The position numbers and the translations under genes are program-made. The notes under the pieces are model-generated. The model ran no database searches and was not told where the DNA came from. It worked only from the letters and a program-made list of their open reading frames with translations. 64,000 nucleotides of DNA from Pseudoalteromonas denitrificans DSM 6059 (GTDB taxonomy: Bacteria > Pseudomonadota > Gammaproteobacteria > Enterobacterales > Alteromonadaceae), in the NCBI RefSeq assembly GCF_900112265.1, contig NZ_FOLO01000023.1:1-64000 (forward strand), read 5' to 3'. Of this stretch, positions 8,364-18,824 are shown one piece after another (the stretch's first letter is position 1; the number at the start of each line of letters is the position of its first letter).

Positions 8364-8849
8364 TTAAATAAAACTCAAACCATGAACTCCCCCTGCCGCA
8401 CCAAATATCGCTATTAAACTTATAGATAATAAAACAATATGCATTATATGAAGGTATTTAAACGTTTTATCACAGTTAAGCTTTGCCTGCTGGTTAAACC
8501 ATTTATGTGAAAATAAGGGTTCTAAAACAAAGAGTACCACAGTAAAAATGAACCATACCAAGGTCATCAGGTGCATCCACCAAAACTGAAACTCCAAATA
8601 TCGTGACCAAGCATTCATATATTCCAGCATATAGACGCCAGATAGCCCCGTTATTAAAGTGGAAAACTTAGCTTGAAATGAAAAAGCACCTTCGAGCTTT
8701 TCGAATAGTGTCATACGCTCTTGTTTATTAGGTATTTTTTTTAACGATGGCAATAAAACTAAAGTAACAAAGGCAACCCCCCCTATCCATAGGACGATGC
8801 CAATAATATGAAAGACACGGGCTAAAATAAAATAATCAAAACTTTGCAT
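8364..8849 (-). CDS. CopD-like four-helix membrane protein
   Basis: 161 residues with four membrane helices and paired histidines (ARVFHIIGIVLWIGGVAF at the start, YLHIMHIVLL near residue 130), as in CopD/DUF2269-type membrane proteins related to heme- or copper-handling families. AGG lies upstream of the ATG. It is in a run of leftward membrane genes with the HupE and His-rich proteins but separated by about 270 bp, so it probably has its own promoter. Function is inferred only from fold. Confidence 0.65.
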   Translation of the reverse strand: MQSFDYFILARVFHIIGIVLWIGGVAFVTLVLLPSLKKIPNKQERMTLFEKLEGAFSFQAKFSTLITGLSGVYMLEYMNAWSRYLEFQFWWMHLMTLVWFIFTVVLFVLEPLFSHKWFNQQAKLNCDKTFKYLHIMHIVLLSISLIAIFGAAGGVHGLSFI

Positions 8850-9128
8850 TTAAAAGCCTGTTAAATAAATTTTTTCATTATCCATCTTCTGTGTAAACAA
8901 TCTTACTAATATAAAGTAACAACATTTAAGCTAGGTTTTAATGAATGATTTGATTGAAATACTTCTAATACTGCGAGGCAGATGTATATTACATAACATA
9001 TTGAATTATAGTGTATTGATTTAGATCATGCATAAGGACACTCAGCTGCATGCCACAATCAATTAATCAGGTTTAGAAATTTTTTGTACATATTTTTAAA
9101 GGAAAATATAACTTACTTGAGTTGATAA

Positions 9129-9332
9129 TTATTCCTTAGAATTGCTTAACTTATAAAAAAAGATAGATAACAAGGTCGGAATTATAAAATAAAGCCTTTC
9201 TAAACCATCAAATTTAAACACAGACTCTGTTGTTGGTGCTCCAAATTCGCCATACACTAGAATTTGTATCGCACCTAGTAAAGCAAATACAGCTGCTCCT
9301 TTTAAAATCCACCTATCCCGTGGTTCTAACAT
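9129..9332 (-). CDS. small two-helix membrane protein
   Basis: 67 residues with two hydrophobic segments (about 9-27 and 47-62) separated by a short polar loop. A good GAGG precedes the ATG. I do not recognise a family. The hairpin at 9353-9387 lies just upstream. Confidence 0.55.
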   Translation of the reverse strand: MLEPRDRWILKGAAVFALLGAIQILVYGEFGAPTTESVFKFDGLERLYFIIPTLLSIFFYKLSNSKE

Positions 9333-9352
9333 TACTTTTTCCTCTTAATTTA

Positions 9353-9387
9353 AGTTAGCACTCAACTTTATTTGGTGAGTGCTAACT
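9353..9387. terminator. 12-bp hairpin with CIRCE-like arms
   Basis: AGTTAGCACTCA (9353-9364) pairs with TGAGTGCTAACT (9376-9387) around an 11-nt loop. Its core is exactly the CIRCE arm pair TTAGCACTC/GAGTGCTAA, but the spacer between those arms is 13 nt instead of the canonical 9. It lies between the end of the large lipoprotein gene and the start of the small membrane gene, so terminator is the plainest reading. Confidence 0.5.
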
Positions 9388-9409
9388 CGTTAGTCACACA
9401 TATCTCATA

Positions 9410-12400
9410 TTATTCTATTTTTTGTTGCTGTTCCTGTAAAATATTAGGTCTTATTGCATCTGATTTCTTAGCTTCCATCAATGAAGTTACAGATACATCA
9501 AAACTATATAATTTACTCACACCTGGAGTCAAATCAGTTCCAGAAGTAGATGAGCCAGAGAGATTACTTACACCTGTAAAATCAATACTATAAGTGCCAA
9601 CAGAGTCAGGTGCTTCAACACCAATTAAAACAGCAGTATGACTCCCTTCACTTAGAGTCGGTCTATAAGTATTACAGTAGTTCGAGTTCGTCGCATTCAT
9701 AGTGCCTAAGTATTTACCATCTACATATAGCGCAAATGCATCATCTTTCAAGTTACCACTGTCACAAACCGTTATTTCTATTTTGGCCTGAAGTACTTCA
9801 TATTGTAATGGTCCAGCCCAGTCCGACCAAACACCATCATTTTGCACTCTTGCCAAAACATCATATGTTCCAGCATCTAATCCATCTGGAATTATAATTT
9901 TCAAAGTATCAGTCGAAACAGCTGTCACTAACGTAACCTTACCACCAACCATTACTTCATTCATATTGATTGCAGAGCTAAACCCAGCACCATATATTGT
10001 TACCTCTTCATCATTACCACCTTTGTCAGGTGAAAGAGATGTCAACTCTAAGTTTTGTACAACCTCTATCGCATCTTTTAAGTTTGATTTAGCTGTATCT
10101 TCATCTGTTGGGTGATGCACTTCTACTGATAAAGGGCCCTCTAGTGTTTCTGAAAAAAACCACGCTGGTACATCAACGGCCATGCTCTCACCATCTTGGC
10201 TTATTGTACTTGCCTTGCCTTTATATACACTGCCATTAGCTGATGTAAATGTAATTTCAGGCTCTAGATAATAATCAAATGGCCAAATTCCGCGCTTAAT
10301 TTTACTAAAACCTTCACCTTCCAATACAAAAGTATGCGCAACTTGATTTGATTTCACCTTAGTTGGTGCCACACTTTCAACCTGCAATGGAAAACTGACT
10401 TCAAAATGCAACACTTGATCTGTCGTTAAGACATCTTTCACTGCTTTTCCTGCATTAAGGCCATTGTTTACATGTCCGGCAACTTCAAAAGCGAGTGCGA
10501 CTTGCCCAATACCTGGAACAAACTTGGCACCTATTTTAGCTGCAACTTTTTTCAAGATCTCCTCACCTATATTTTTACCAAAACGTTTCGCTAATGCTGT
10601 TGTAATAGGTCCAGGGGGGGCACTTGCAAAGTCTCCCCATATAAAATTAAGCAAATCTTTCATTGCCCCTGTTGCATCACCTGACAATACTTTAGTTGTA
10701 ACGGTATCAACTAAAGCTGGCGCTGCAGAAACAATGATATTCGTCATAGTACTTGCGTCGATTACTGAGAGATACTCCCCAATTACAGGCCAAATAACAC
10801 GCTCAATCCAAGTTCTAAAAAATAACTTTCTCCAGACACTAATCGGTGCAGCAACGTGAGGAGAAAGTTCTTTATCTATACCTGCTGTAATGACTTCAAC
10901 AGTTGCATTTTTACCACCTGGATGTGAAAATTCCGACGTCGATGCCCAAAAAAGTAAACCTAAACCTTGTGGCCCAGCCATTCCATTCAAACCTGTTATA
11001 TGTTTTTGTAAAACTTGACCATCTGTAGTTGTAATTTTAACGGAAAGATATAACTGAGTATCATTCTCCAAGTTAACATTACCCGTGCCACTGCGTTCAT
11101 ATACACTGATGTCATCAGCTTCGGTGGGGACAACCGTCGCTGCCATTTCTTCCAGTTCTACATTCCTGTTAAAAATGTTAGTCGAACTTGTATTTGTAGC
11201 GACCCAATTTGCAGTTGCTAGTAAAGCGGCTTTATTTATTTCAACTAAATTTGTATCAGTGAAATTAAGTGCATAAGGATCCGCAACTAGAGCCTTTTCT
11301 AATGCCTCAGCTAAAGAAATAACTTCAGGCAATCCTGCGATTGAGGTTTTTGCAGATACTTGCTGTGACTCATTCACTAATTGATTGATACCGATACCAT
11401 CCCATATCAGTGCTAAAGCAGTTGTTGCTGCAGATAGTTCAACTTGACTCTCTCCTGCTAGGGTAACGGCCGATAAATACGGTGCATATTTCGGGTTTTC
11501 AACTGTACTGTCTGATGTTTGGATTATAGCAACTATTGTTTGGTTGCCTTGACTCGAAATATCTAAGTTAAAATTACCTTGCGCGTCAGGTAATACAGCT
11601 TCCATAAATCCTATATCAACATCTGACATAGTGACATTGTTCGCAGGGAGATTCACAGACCCACTGATTGTACGCTGTACGCTCAACCATATGGCATTAG
11701 ACTCTCCATTAATAGAAGACACATTAACAAAACCACTCTTTGCTGATGTCGGTAATGTAAAAGTTAATTCAGCAGCACTACCAAAACTATTATCTATAGT
11801 TAAACTAGCTCCTGCTAACTGAACCGTGATGTTGGTATTTAAACCTGTACCACCTAAGGTGACTATTTTTGATGTATTATCGTAGCCCGCACTTGTAAGA
11901 ACGGCTGTATTCATCACTAAAGATTGTATTGCTTTACTATCAGAGCGGGTATCACCTAATGCCAAATAAAACTCAATTGTGCCGCTAACTATATTTTGTG
12001 GACATTCAAAAGTGGCAATATTATCGTTAATTGATACTGGATGTACCGCATTCGATGCATCAACACTTTGGAATACTCCCCATAAACTGGTGGTCACTGA
12101 TGGTAAATGAATACCTGTTACACTCAATAAGTCACCACTTCGACAAACATTTTCAAGTTCCAAATTAGTATTAACGATAGAAATGATACCAATCTGTTCA
12201 GCTAATGGTATTTGTATGTCACCCGCTTCATCCTGACCTAAGGGGTTATTCATTAACTCATTAGATTCATCTGTATCTGCTAAGCCATCAGCATCATTAT
12301 CTAAATCTATAAAATCTGGAATATTATCATTATCTGTATCCAAAGGTGTAAACGGCATTTCACCTATTTCATCTTTATCAAGAACACCATTACCATCACT

Positions 12401-14299
12401 ATCTAAATCCATAAAATTAAGAATACTGTCTTGGTCAACATCATTTAATATCGCAATTTTACTGTCATCAAGTTCGGGATAATCACTTTTTTGTATATAT
12501 TCAATAGAGTCCGGAATGGAATCACCATCTGTATCTGTATCCCACCAAATAGGTAGACCATCTTGGTCACTATCATTGAGTGCTTGCCAGTTTTCTTTAA
12601 TTAAATTCAACTCAATCAAATCTGATATTGAATCTCCATCACTATCAGAGCTAAGATGATTCAAATCTAGCGCCTTTTCTAACTGATCATTTATACCATC
12701 TCTATCAGAATCGGATTGAACTGTTAAATCATAAGACCAATCATCACCACTTTTCCCGCTACTATCTGCAACGATCAGATAATAATCACCATCGTTGGGA
12801 ATTAATGCGATGCTCATTTTTTTGTTTTTACCATCAAAAAAAGTCTGCTCAATTGTTGGCACTCTTTCGCCCGAAGCGGTCACTAAATTCATACTGGCTT
12901 TAAGATCACCTTTCACTTCATTTAACAAAATACTATAAACACCTGCTTTAAGTGCAATCTTAAAATAATCCAAATCAGGTGATTGTGCATTTGAGCGTAT
13001 ATATCCTGATATTTTGATAGGAACAACACCTACATTTTCAGAAACTGAAATACCATCATTTTGATTAAATATATTCTCAGTTTCTTTTTGCTCCGAGTAA
13101 TTAACCATAGTCACTTTTGTATTGTCTAGCGGGAAATCATCCAAAATATCAACAACACCATCACCATCTTCATCTAAGTTGTAATAATTGCCAGTACCAT
13201 CAAGATCATTATCTAAATGTGCTGCCTTATTATCTGGAAATAAATCTTCAGTATTATTAAAACCATCTCCATCTCTATCTGAATCATCAGTATCAGGTAA
13301 GCCATCAGCATCACTATCTGAAATCATTGTGATAATCGTTTTATCAGATACAACACTATTTTGACCATTATCAACTGTCAATTCGAGTTCATAATCACCA
13401 ATGACATCAGCTATAAAACCTGTAATTGGATTTTCAGCCGAAGTAAAGCGATACGTTGCATTCGCCGGCATATTGCTAACACTCCATTGAAAATTTAATC
13501 CTGAACTGGCTGATCCATCAATAAATATATTAGCAACTCCATTGGCAACATCATTAGATGTAGCACCTCGTCTATCTAGGCCTGCATTCGCTATTGGTTC
13601 TGGATTTTGAGATAAAACAGTAATAATCACATTATCTTTTGAGACACCTAAATCGTTATCCGTTACGGTTACTTCAAATTCAAAATTGGTTGAACTTGCA
13701 ACATCAGGGGCAATAAAACTGGCTGAAACTTGGTCATGATTTGTCAATGTAATAGTGGGTGTACCATTATCAACCTGAGACCATATAAAACTTGAAATAG
13801 TACCATCAGGGTCTGAACTCAAAGACGCATCTAAAGTAACACTTTTAAACTCATTGATGCTTGCATCTGGTCCAGCGTTTGCTATTGGGAGTTGATTGAT
13901 ATTTTTAACATTAACATTAATCGTATCATTTGCAGTTGCACCTCCATTATCCGTAACCATGAGATTAAATATAAGAGTTTGATCTGTAGTTACGTTAGGA
14001 GCCGTAAAGCTAGCACTACTCAGACCAGCATCAGTCAATACAACAGCATCTCCCGAAGTTTGTGTCCAACTAAAGCTTGCTATACTGCCATCTGCATCTG
14101 TACCTAAACCATTTAAAGTGACAAGGATATTTTCATCCACATTTTGATCGTCACCTGCGTTTGCTGTAGGTGATTGATTGGGAGTTGGAGTTGGAGTTTC
14201 TTCACTATTACTGCTTCCACCTCCACCACAAGCACTTAGTAGAATAATAAAAATCAGATAGAACCACTTTAGAGTTAACAATTTCATTTTTAGTCTCAC
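9410..14299 (-). CDS. giant surface lipoprotein with Ig-like/PKD, calcium-binding and IPT domains
   Basis: 1,629 residues. A lipobox (LLSACGGGG, near residue 24) marks a lipoprotein. Three PKD/REJ-like domains (about 41-132, 133-229, 230-323) begin with PxANAGxD motifs. Two blocks of thrombospondin-type-3 aspartate repeats (DSDADGLPDTDDSDRDGDGF near 327, and about 525-690) would bind Ca2+ and flank a PPC-like domain (about 400-525). An IPT/TIG-like segment, a long mixed region with a helical patch (about 1180-1330) and further IPT-like beta domains follow. An adhesin-like or envelope role is inferred. It follows the kinase gene on the same strand after 59 bp and may be in its transcript. Confidence 0.8.
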   Translation of the reverse strand: MRLKMKLLTLKWFYLIFIILLSACGGGGSSNSEETPTPTPNQSPTANAGDDQNVDENILVTLNGLGTDADGSIASFSWTQTSGDAVVLTDAGLSSASFTAPNVTTDQTLIFNLMVTDNGGATANDTINVNVKNINQLPIANAGPDASINEFKSVTLDASLSSDPDGTISSFIWSQVDNGTPTITLTNHDQVSASFIAPDVASSTNFEFEVTVTDNDLGVSKDNVIITVLSQNPEPIANAGLDRRGATSNDVANGVANIFIDGSASSGLNFQWSVSNMPANATYRFTSAENPITGFIADVIGDYELELTVDNGQNSVVSDKTIITMISDSDADGLPDTDDSDRDGDGFNNTEDLFPDNKAAHLDNDLDGTGNYYNLDEDGDGVVDILDDFPLDNTKVTMVNYSEQKETENIFNQNDGISVSENVGVVPIKISGYIRSNAQSPDLDYFKIALKAGVYSILLNEVKGDLKASMNLVTASGERVPTIEQTFFDGKNKKMSIALIPNDGDYYLIVADSSGKSGDDWSYDLTVQSDSDRDGINDQLEKALDLNHLSSDSDGDSISDLIELNLIKENWQALNDSDQDGLPIWWDTDTDGDSIPDSIEYIQKSDYPELDDSKIAILNDVDQDSILNFMDLDSDGNGVLDKDEIGEMPFTPLDTDNDNIPDFIDLDNDADGLADTDESNELMNNPLGQDEAGDIQIPLAEQIGIISIVNTNLELENVCRSGDLLSVTGIHLPSVTTSLWGVFQSVDASNAVHPVSINDNIATFECPQNIVSGTIEFYLALGDTRSDSKAIQSLVMNTAVLTSAGYDNTSKIVTLGGTGLNTNITVQLAGASLTIDNSFGSAAELTFTLPTSAKSGFVNVSSINGESNAIWLSVQRTISGSVNLPANNVTMSDVDIGFMEAVLPDAQGNFNLDISSQGNQTIVAIIQTSDSTVENPKYAPYLSAVTLAGESQVELSAATTALALIWDGIGINQLVNESQQVSAKTSIAGLPEVISLAEALEKALVADPYALNFTDTNLVEINKAALLATANWVATNTSSTNIFNRNVELEEMAATVVPTEADDISVYERSGTGNVNLENDTQLYLSVKITTTDGQVLQKHITGLNGMAGPQGLGLLFWASTSEFSHPGGKNATVEVITAGIDKELSPHVAAPISVWRKLFFRTWIERVIWPVIGEYLSVIDASTMTNIIVSAAPALVDTVTTKVLSGDATGAMKDLLNFIWGDFASAPPGPITTALAKRFGKNIGEEILKKVAAKIGAKFVPGIGQVALAFEVAGHVNNGLNAGKAVKDVLTTDQVLHFEVSFPLQVESVAPTKVKSNQVAHTFVLEGEGFSKIKRGIWPFDYYLEPEITFTSANGSVYKGKASTISQDGESMAVDVPAWFFSETLEGPLSVEVHHPTDEDTAKSNLKDAIEVVQNLELTSLSPDKGGNDEEVTIYGAGFSSAINMNEVMVGGKVTLVTAVSTDTLKIIIPDGLDAGTYDVLARVQNDGVWSDWAGPLQYEVLQAKIEITVCDSGNLKDDAFALYVDGKYLGTMNATNSNYCNTYRPTLSEGSHTAVLIGVEAPDSVGTYSIDFTGVSNLSGSSTSGTDLTPGVSKLYSFDVSVTSLMEAKKSDAIRPNILQEQQQKIE

Positions 14300-14358
14300 A
14301 AGATAAAAAGTCCACCAAAAACATAGTTTACATTTTAAGTAATTTCCATCGGACCTGC

Positions 14359-15645
14359 TTAAAACTCAATGGTAACCTTTAAGCCCTCATTTTGTGACTC
14401 AATCTGCAAAGTCAATTTATGGTGTTCGCACAAACGTTTAACGATAGACAAACCCAGTCCAAATCCTTGACTATTTTCACCTTTAACCAAAGGCTCTAAC
14501 ACCGAGTCTTGAATACTATTTTCAATACCATCACCTGAATTAAAAACAGATAATGCATTGTGTTCAAAACAAACGATCACTTTTCCTTCAGTCGTATAAG
14601 AAAATGCATTACTAATCAGATTAGCAATTAAAATTTGCACTATGCCCAATTGTGAATTGACACTCTCATTTGCACTAATATTTACCTCAACTTCAACGGG
14701 TTTATCATTTAATAAATATGCATGCTGTACGATGGCTTTTTCAACCAAAGGTAAAATTTTAATAACACAAGACGTTACATTCGTATGCTCTTCTCTTGCC
14801 AAAGATAATAAAGTATTAACCGTTTGCTCCATTTGCAAACTTGCCCGACTGATACGTTTTACTACCACTTGTGATTCAGTTTCAGTTAAATTACCCGTCT
14901 CTAATAATTCAGTTGCATTTTTAATGATTGCAATAGGGGTCCTTAATTCATGACTGGCATCTCGAGTGAAATGCTGTTCTCTCAATACAAAATTATTTAT
15001 TCTCACCATTGAATTTTCAAGTGTATTTGCAAGAATACCTATCTCATTATTAGGGTAATGATGAGCAAAACTTTTAGGTAAATCCTGAGGTGATGCATCT
15101 TGAACTAAATTAACTAGCTTAGTGAGAGGTTGTACTAAATGACGTGATAACCGGTAACCAATAAAACAGGCTATTAACGTTAATATTAAAGTAGATACTA
15201 ATAATAACTTAATAATGATACTACGCAGCGGTCTCACAACTAATTGCTGACTCACCTCGGCGAGTAAAAATATTTCCGATTGAGTAAGCGTTTTTTGCAC
15301 CTGAATTTTTTGCATATGATAATGTAAGCCATTTTCGCCATAAAACTCCCGTTCATTTGGTGATTGACGATATGCTTTTTTAACCACTTCAGGAAAAGTA
15401 TCAATGTTAAAGTGTAAAACCATATTGTCTTTTCGAGGTTTTGCCCACTGATGCGTTTTATCAAAATGTTCTTTAAGATATCTCACCTCATTTTTCACTG
15501 CTTTTTCAATAACACTATCTTCCAAGGTATATAAAAATATAAAGTTATAAAAGCTAAATACCACAGATAATAATACCGAAAATGCACAAAATTGAATCAT
15601 AATGCGACGGGCTAAACTATAAGGTTTATGAAATTTAAGCGTCAT
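14359..15645 (-). CDS. sensor histidine kinase
   Basis: 428 residues: a membrane helix at about 17-38, a periplasmic sensor region to about 138, a second helix at about 142-163, a HAMP domain, the HisKA domain with DASHELRTP (phospho-acceptor His232), and a HATPase_c domain with an N-box (NLISNAFSY) and G-boxes (GDGIEN, GFGLGLSIV). It would autophosphorylate and pass phosphate to the response regulator encoded by the preceding gene, whose 3' end it overlaps by 11 bp. Together they form a two-component system in the same leftward run as an ABC exporter. Confidence 0.92.
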   Translation of the reverse strand: MTLKFHKPYSLARRIMIQFCAFSVLLSVVFSFYNFIFLYTLEDSVIEKAVKNEVRYLKEHFDKTHQWAKPRKDNMVLHFNIDTFPEVVKKAYRQSPNEREFYGENGLHYHMQKIQVQKTLTQSEIFLLAEVSQQLVVRPLRSIIIKLLLVSTLILTLIACFIGYRLSRHLVQPLTKLVNLVQDASPQDLPKSFAHHYPNNEIGILANTLENSMVRINNFVLREQHFTRDASHELRTPIAIIKNATELLETGNLTETESQVVVKRISRASLQMEQTVNTLLSLAREEHTNVTSCVIKILPLVEKAIVQHAYLLNDKPVEVEVNISANESVNSQLGIVQILIANLISNAFSYTTEGKVIVCFEHNALSVFNSGDGIENSIQDSVLEPLVKGENSQGFGLGLSIVKRLCEHHKLTLQIESQNEGLKVTIEF

Positions 15646-16333
15646 TTTTATGCTCTAACAAAGTAAAACCCACACCATGTACCGTTTTTAAAACGGGCAG
15701 TAAAAAGGGCTTATCTATTACTTGTCGTAATTGATAAATATGTGAGCGTAATGCATCAGACTCTGTAGGGTCATCTCCCCATAAATGCTGACACAGTTCA
15801 GAACGTGTCACAACTTGTGGGTAAGATTGTGCTAAGTAAAGCAAAATATCAAAATTCATCGCATTTAGATTGACTGCAATACCATTACGTTGCACTTGTT
15901 TTGTTTGTCTATCTATCACTAATGAGCCTATGCAAATTTTATTATCTTTTTGTAATAAATGGCGTCTTGATAGTGCTAAACACCTGACTTCCATTTCTTC
16001 TAATGCAAAGGGTTTTGTTAAATAATCATCTGTACCGACCATAAAGCCTTTTACTTTATCATCTAATGTATCTCTAGCGGTCAACATGAGTACGGGTATA
16101 TATTTTGTCGCTTTTTCCCTGAGACTTTCACATACCTGTAAACCACTCATTTTTGGCATCATGATATCTAAAATCACCACATCAAATGGGTTTTCTAAGG
16201 CAAGTTTCAGCCCTTGTTTTCCATCACTGGCATAATCTGTAACATGGCCTTTAGATTCCAAATATTGGATCATATTTTGTGCAATATCACTTTGATCTTC
16301 TACAATTAAAATATTTAACCCTTTAGACTTCAT
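15635..16333 (-). CDS. OmpR-family response regulator
   Basis: 232 residues. The receiver domain has the acidic pocket (VEDQSD, residues 11-16) and phospho-acceptor Asp56 in VILDIMMPKMSG. Lys107-type and switch regions are present (MLTARD, LTKPF). A C-terminal winged helix (about 130-228) contains RSHIYQLRQVID and HGVGFTL. It overlaps the kinase gene by 11 bp and lies 13 bp after the permease gene, so it is co-transcribed with both. The likely targets are the ABC/lipoprotein unit and possibly the divergent precursor gene at 19756. Confidence 0.92.
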   Translation of the reverse strand: MKSKGLNILIVEDQSDIAQNMIQYLESKGHVTDYASDGKQGLKLALENPFDVVILDIMMPKMSGLQVCESLREKATKYIPVLMLTARDTLDDKVKGFMVGTDDYLTKPFALEEMEVRCLALSRRHLLQKDNKICIGSLVIDRQTKQVQRNGIAVNLNAMNFDILLYLAQSYPQVVTRSELCQHLWGDDPTESDALRSHIYQLRQVIDKPFLLPVLKTVHGVGFTLLEHKNDA

Positions 16334-16346
16334 ATTACCTTCACCC

Positions 16347-18824
16347 TCATGCTAATAGCCTTTTAATCGAAACATTTAAGTTATTTTTATTATTCATTAA
16401 ACCTGCAATACAGACTATAAACACAGTACTCAATAATGTTGAAATAATCCAAATTATATCAGGAGTATAAGTCAACGAAAATTGAGACTTATATATTAAA
16501 ACACCGGCAATCCAAGTTCCAAACACAGCGCCGCTGCTTGCAATAATGCCTGTTATACACCATTCAAATACACTTAACTTTAGACACATTAACTTTGACT
16601 GACCAAAGCTCAGTAATAAACCATTTTTTATTTTTTCATCTGCTTCATACCCTTGTACTGATGCTGCTATAACCAAAAGTGCAAACAAAATAATCATAAT
16701 ACTAAATACACTTACTAATTTTATAATCATCGTTAAAGTTTGATCAAACCTATGTGTGATTTCTTTCACCGATGTAAGCCTTAAAGCAGGATACTGCTGC
16801 CAAAGGGATGATAAACCCGACCAAGCTTCATCAGTTAATTCCATACTGCCCATATAAAGCGTATTTGCTTCTATATGTTCTCTTGCTGTAGAAGGAATTT
16901 GGAACCAAAAAGTCATTGTTCCTTTACCTGCCTTAAACTCATGACTGGCTGTTATTGTAAATTGATATGATTGATTTAAAATAATAAAGCGCAGTGTATC
17001 GCCTAAATTTAAATTCATATCAGTCATTATCTCTTCTTCTACTGAAATTTGATGCCAGTTTGTTGGCTTGCTTTGCCACCACTTTCCTGAAATTAACTGA
17101 TTATTTTTCGGTATTTTGTTTGTCCAATGAAGTCTGACCGGTTTTTGCAAGGTTGCCATACTGTCGCTTGGTTTATCAGAGTGTTCAGCTAAACTTTTCC
17201 CATTAACTTTTACTAATTGACTATACGTAAAAGGCTTTAACTGTTTAATAACACTGTTTGATTTTTCTGACCAAACTTTTAACGCATTTATATGCGATTT
17301 TTGTGCTTGTGATATGATTAAATTACCATCGTGGGTACGCATGTACTTACTCATAGTTTGACCTAAGTCTTTCATCAAACTTAAAGTAAATAGCAAAAGG
17401 GTGGCACATAAACCGACACCTAAAATTTGCATTGTTTTACTTAAGAGCCTTTGCTTCATCATAAAAAAACTAAAAGGGATCAAACCCGTTGCACCTTGAG
17501 TCACCTTTTGAGCAACTGTCAGTACTAACCAAGTTAACCCCATTAATAAAAAAACTGTCAGTGCTAAACTTCCTAAAATAAGACCCGTTAATAGTGCATT
17601 ATCAGAATATACTATGGTTAATAAACCTATGCTAATAACAGAAAAAGCGATGCGATAAATAACGTTCCTTTGGTCTAATTTTTGTCTTATCAGTCCAGCA
17701 ACCGATACCTGATATATTTCCACCCATTGCGGTATTTGAAATGTAAGCAACAATAAAAATAGCACAGCTAAAGTTTTCAAAACAGGCAGTAATTGCCAAT
17801 TTGCTGCTAATCCCTCAAAGGTTTGTTGCATTTGTTCAATCGCAAAAAATTGCAATACGTATGAAAGTAAAATAGCGGGCAACAATAATAAAATAAAACT
17901 TATTAGCCACTGAATAAAACTCATATAAATACTTGAAAATTGACTTAGTCCCATGCTCATACAAACAGCAATAAAGCGCTTTTGATTAAGCAGTTGCCTG
18001 CGCCCAGCCTGATCTATTGCAATTGCAGCCATTAAAAACAGCAAAACTGATGCTAATCCAATAAAATTTTCAACACGTTGCCAGAACGACGCTAATGGAT
18101 GATTACCCTTTTTATGCATGGACTTTGCAGCAGGTAAAGTGCTTTTTACCCAAGATAATAATCCTGTTATTTGTTGCTCGTTTGCATTGAGTAAATAACG
18201 ATATTTGGTTTTATTTTTTTCTATTTGTATCCTAGCAAGGTCTATTTGGTTGATCATTGCACGCATTGCAACACTATGCCCTTCCATAATACGGTCCGGT
18301 TCATGGTGAATGATACGTTTAACAATGAAAGTTTGACCACCCAATATAAGGGATTGTCCGATATCTAAATTTAAACTTTTATACAATCTTAAATCTACCC
18401 AAAGCTCTCCTTGTTGTGGCCCAAATGCTGTTGTTTCTCCATTAATAGATAATTCAGTGGATGTTTTTAAACTGCCTTGAATTGGATAAAATTCATCAAC
18501 CACTTTTAGCTGTACTTTTTGCCATAACGTTTTGTTTGTTAGTGTAATATTGATCAATCTACTCACTGACATGGTATCAGATTGGCTGTGTAAAAATTTC
18601 TTATGCGAAGCGCTGATAGGTTCATATTGGCTGATCACCATGTCTGCGCCTAATAACTGCTGTAAATTAGTATCTAAATAATGTTTGATTGACGATGTTG
18701 TCATGCTTAAAGTCAGCAAAAAAAGTACTAATAAAAATTGTGTCCAACGTAATAACCGACTATCTGCACTATGATATTGCTGACAAAACTGCTGCCATGC
18801 TAATTTAATGATTGCCAAGTTCAT
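16347..18824 (-). CDS. FtsX-like ABC transporter permease
   Basis: 825 residues with a first membrane helix near residue 27, a large periplasmic (MacB_PCD-like) domain, four or so helices around 250-430, a second periplasmic domain, and a final FtsX block (about 690-815). This double-FtsX architecture resembles YbbP/LolC-E type mechanotransmission permeases, which move lipoproteins or peptides rather than small solutes across the membrane. The start overlaps the ATPase stop by 4 bp (ATGA), so the two are translationally coupled partners. No membrane fusion protein or TolC is encoded beside it. Confidence 0.85.
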   Translation of the reverse strand: MNLAIIKLAWQQFCQQYHSADSRLLRWTQFLLVLFLLTLSMTTSSIKHYLDTNLQQLLGADMVISQYEPISASHKKFLHSQSDTMSVSRLINITLTNKTLWQKVQLKVVDEFYPIQGSLKTSTELSINGETTAFGPQQGELWVDLRLYKSLNLDIGQSLILGGQTFIVKRIIHHEPDRIMEGHSVAMRAMINQIDLARIQIEKNKTKYRYLLNANEQQITGLLSWVKSTLPAAKSMHKKGNHPLASFWQRVENFIGLASVLLFLMAAIAIDQAGRRQLLNQKRFIAVCMSMGLSQFSSIYMSFIQWLISFILLLLPAILLSYVLQFFAIEQMQQTFEGLAANWQLLPVLKTLAVLFLLLLTFQIPQWVEIYQVSVAGLIRQKLDQRNVIYRIAFSVISIGLLTIVYSDNALLTGLILGSLALTVFLLMGLTWLVLTVAQKVTQGATGLIPFSFFMMKQRLLSKTMQILGVGLCATLLLFTLSLMKDLGQTMSKYMRTHDGNLIISQAQKSHINALKVWSEKSNSVIKQLKPFTYSQLVKVNGKSLAEHSDKPSDSMATLQKPVRLHWTNKIPKNNQLISGKWWQSKPTNWHQISVEEEIMTDMNLNLGDTLRFIILNQSYQFTITASHEFKAGKGTMTFWFQIPSTAREHIEANTLYMGSMELTDEAWSGLSSLWQQYPALRLTSVKEITHRFDQTLTMIIKLVSVFSIMIILFALLVIAASVQGYEADEKIKNGLLLSFGQSKLMCLKLSVFEWCITGIIASSGAVFGTWIAGVLIYKSQFSLTYTPDIIWIISTLLSTVFIVCIAGLMNNKNNLNVSIKRLLA

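Noticed and set aside
9353-9387. Bona fide CIRCE operator
   Set aside because: The spacing is wrong (13 instead of 9) and no chaperone operon is nearby; kept only as a curiosity.
10464-10859. 131-codon frame antisense to the giant lipoprotein gene
   Set aside because: The opposite strand encodes a continuous, recognisable protein; this frame has no start signal or family.
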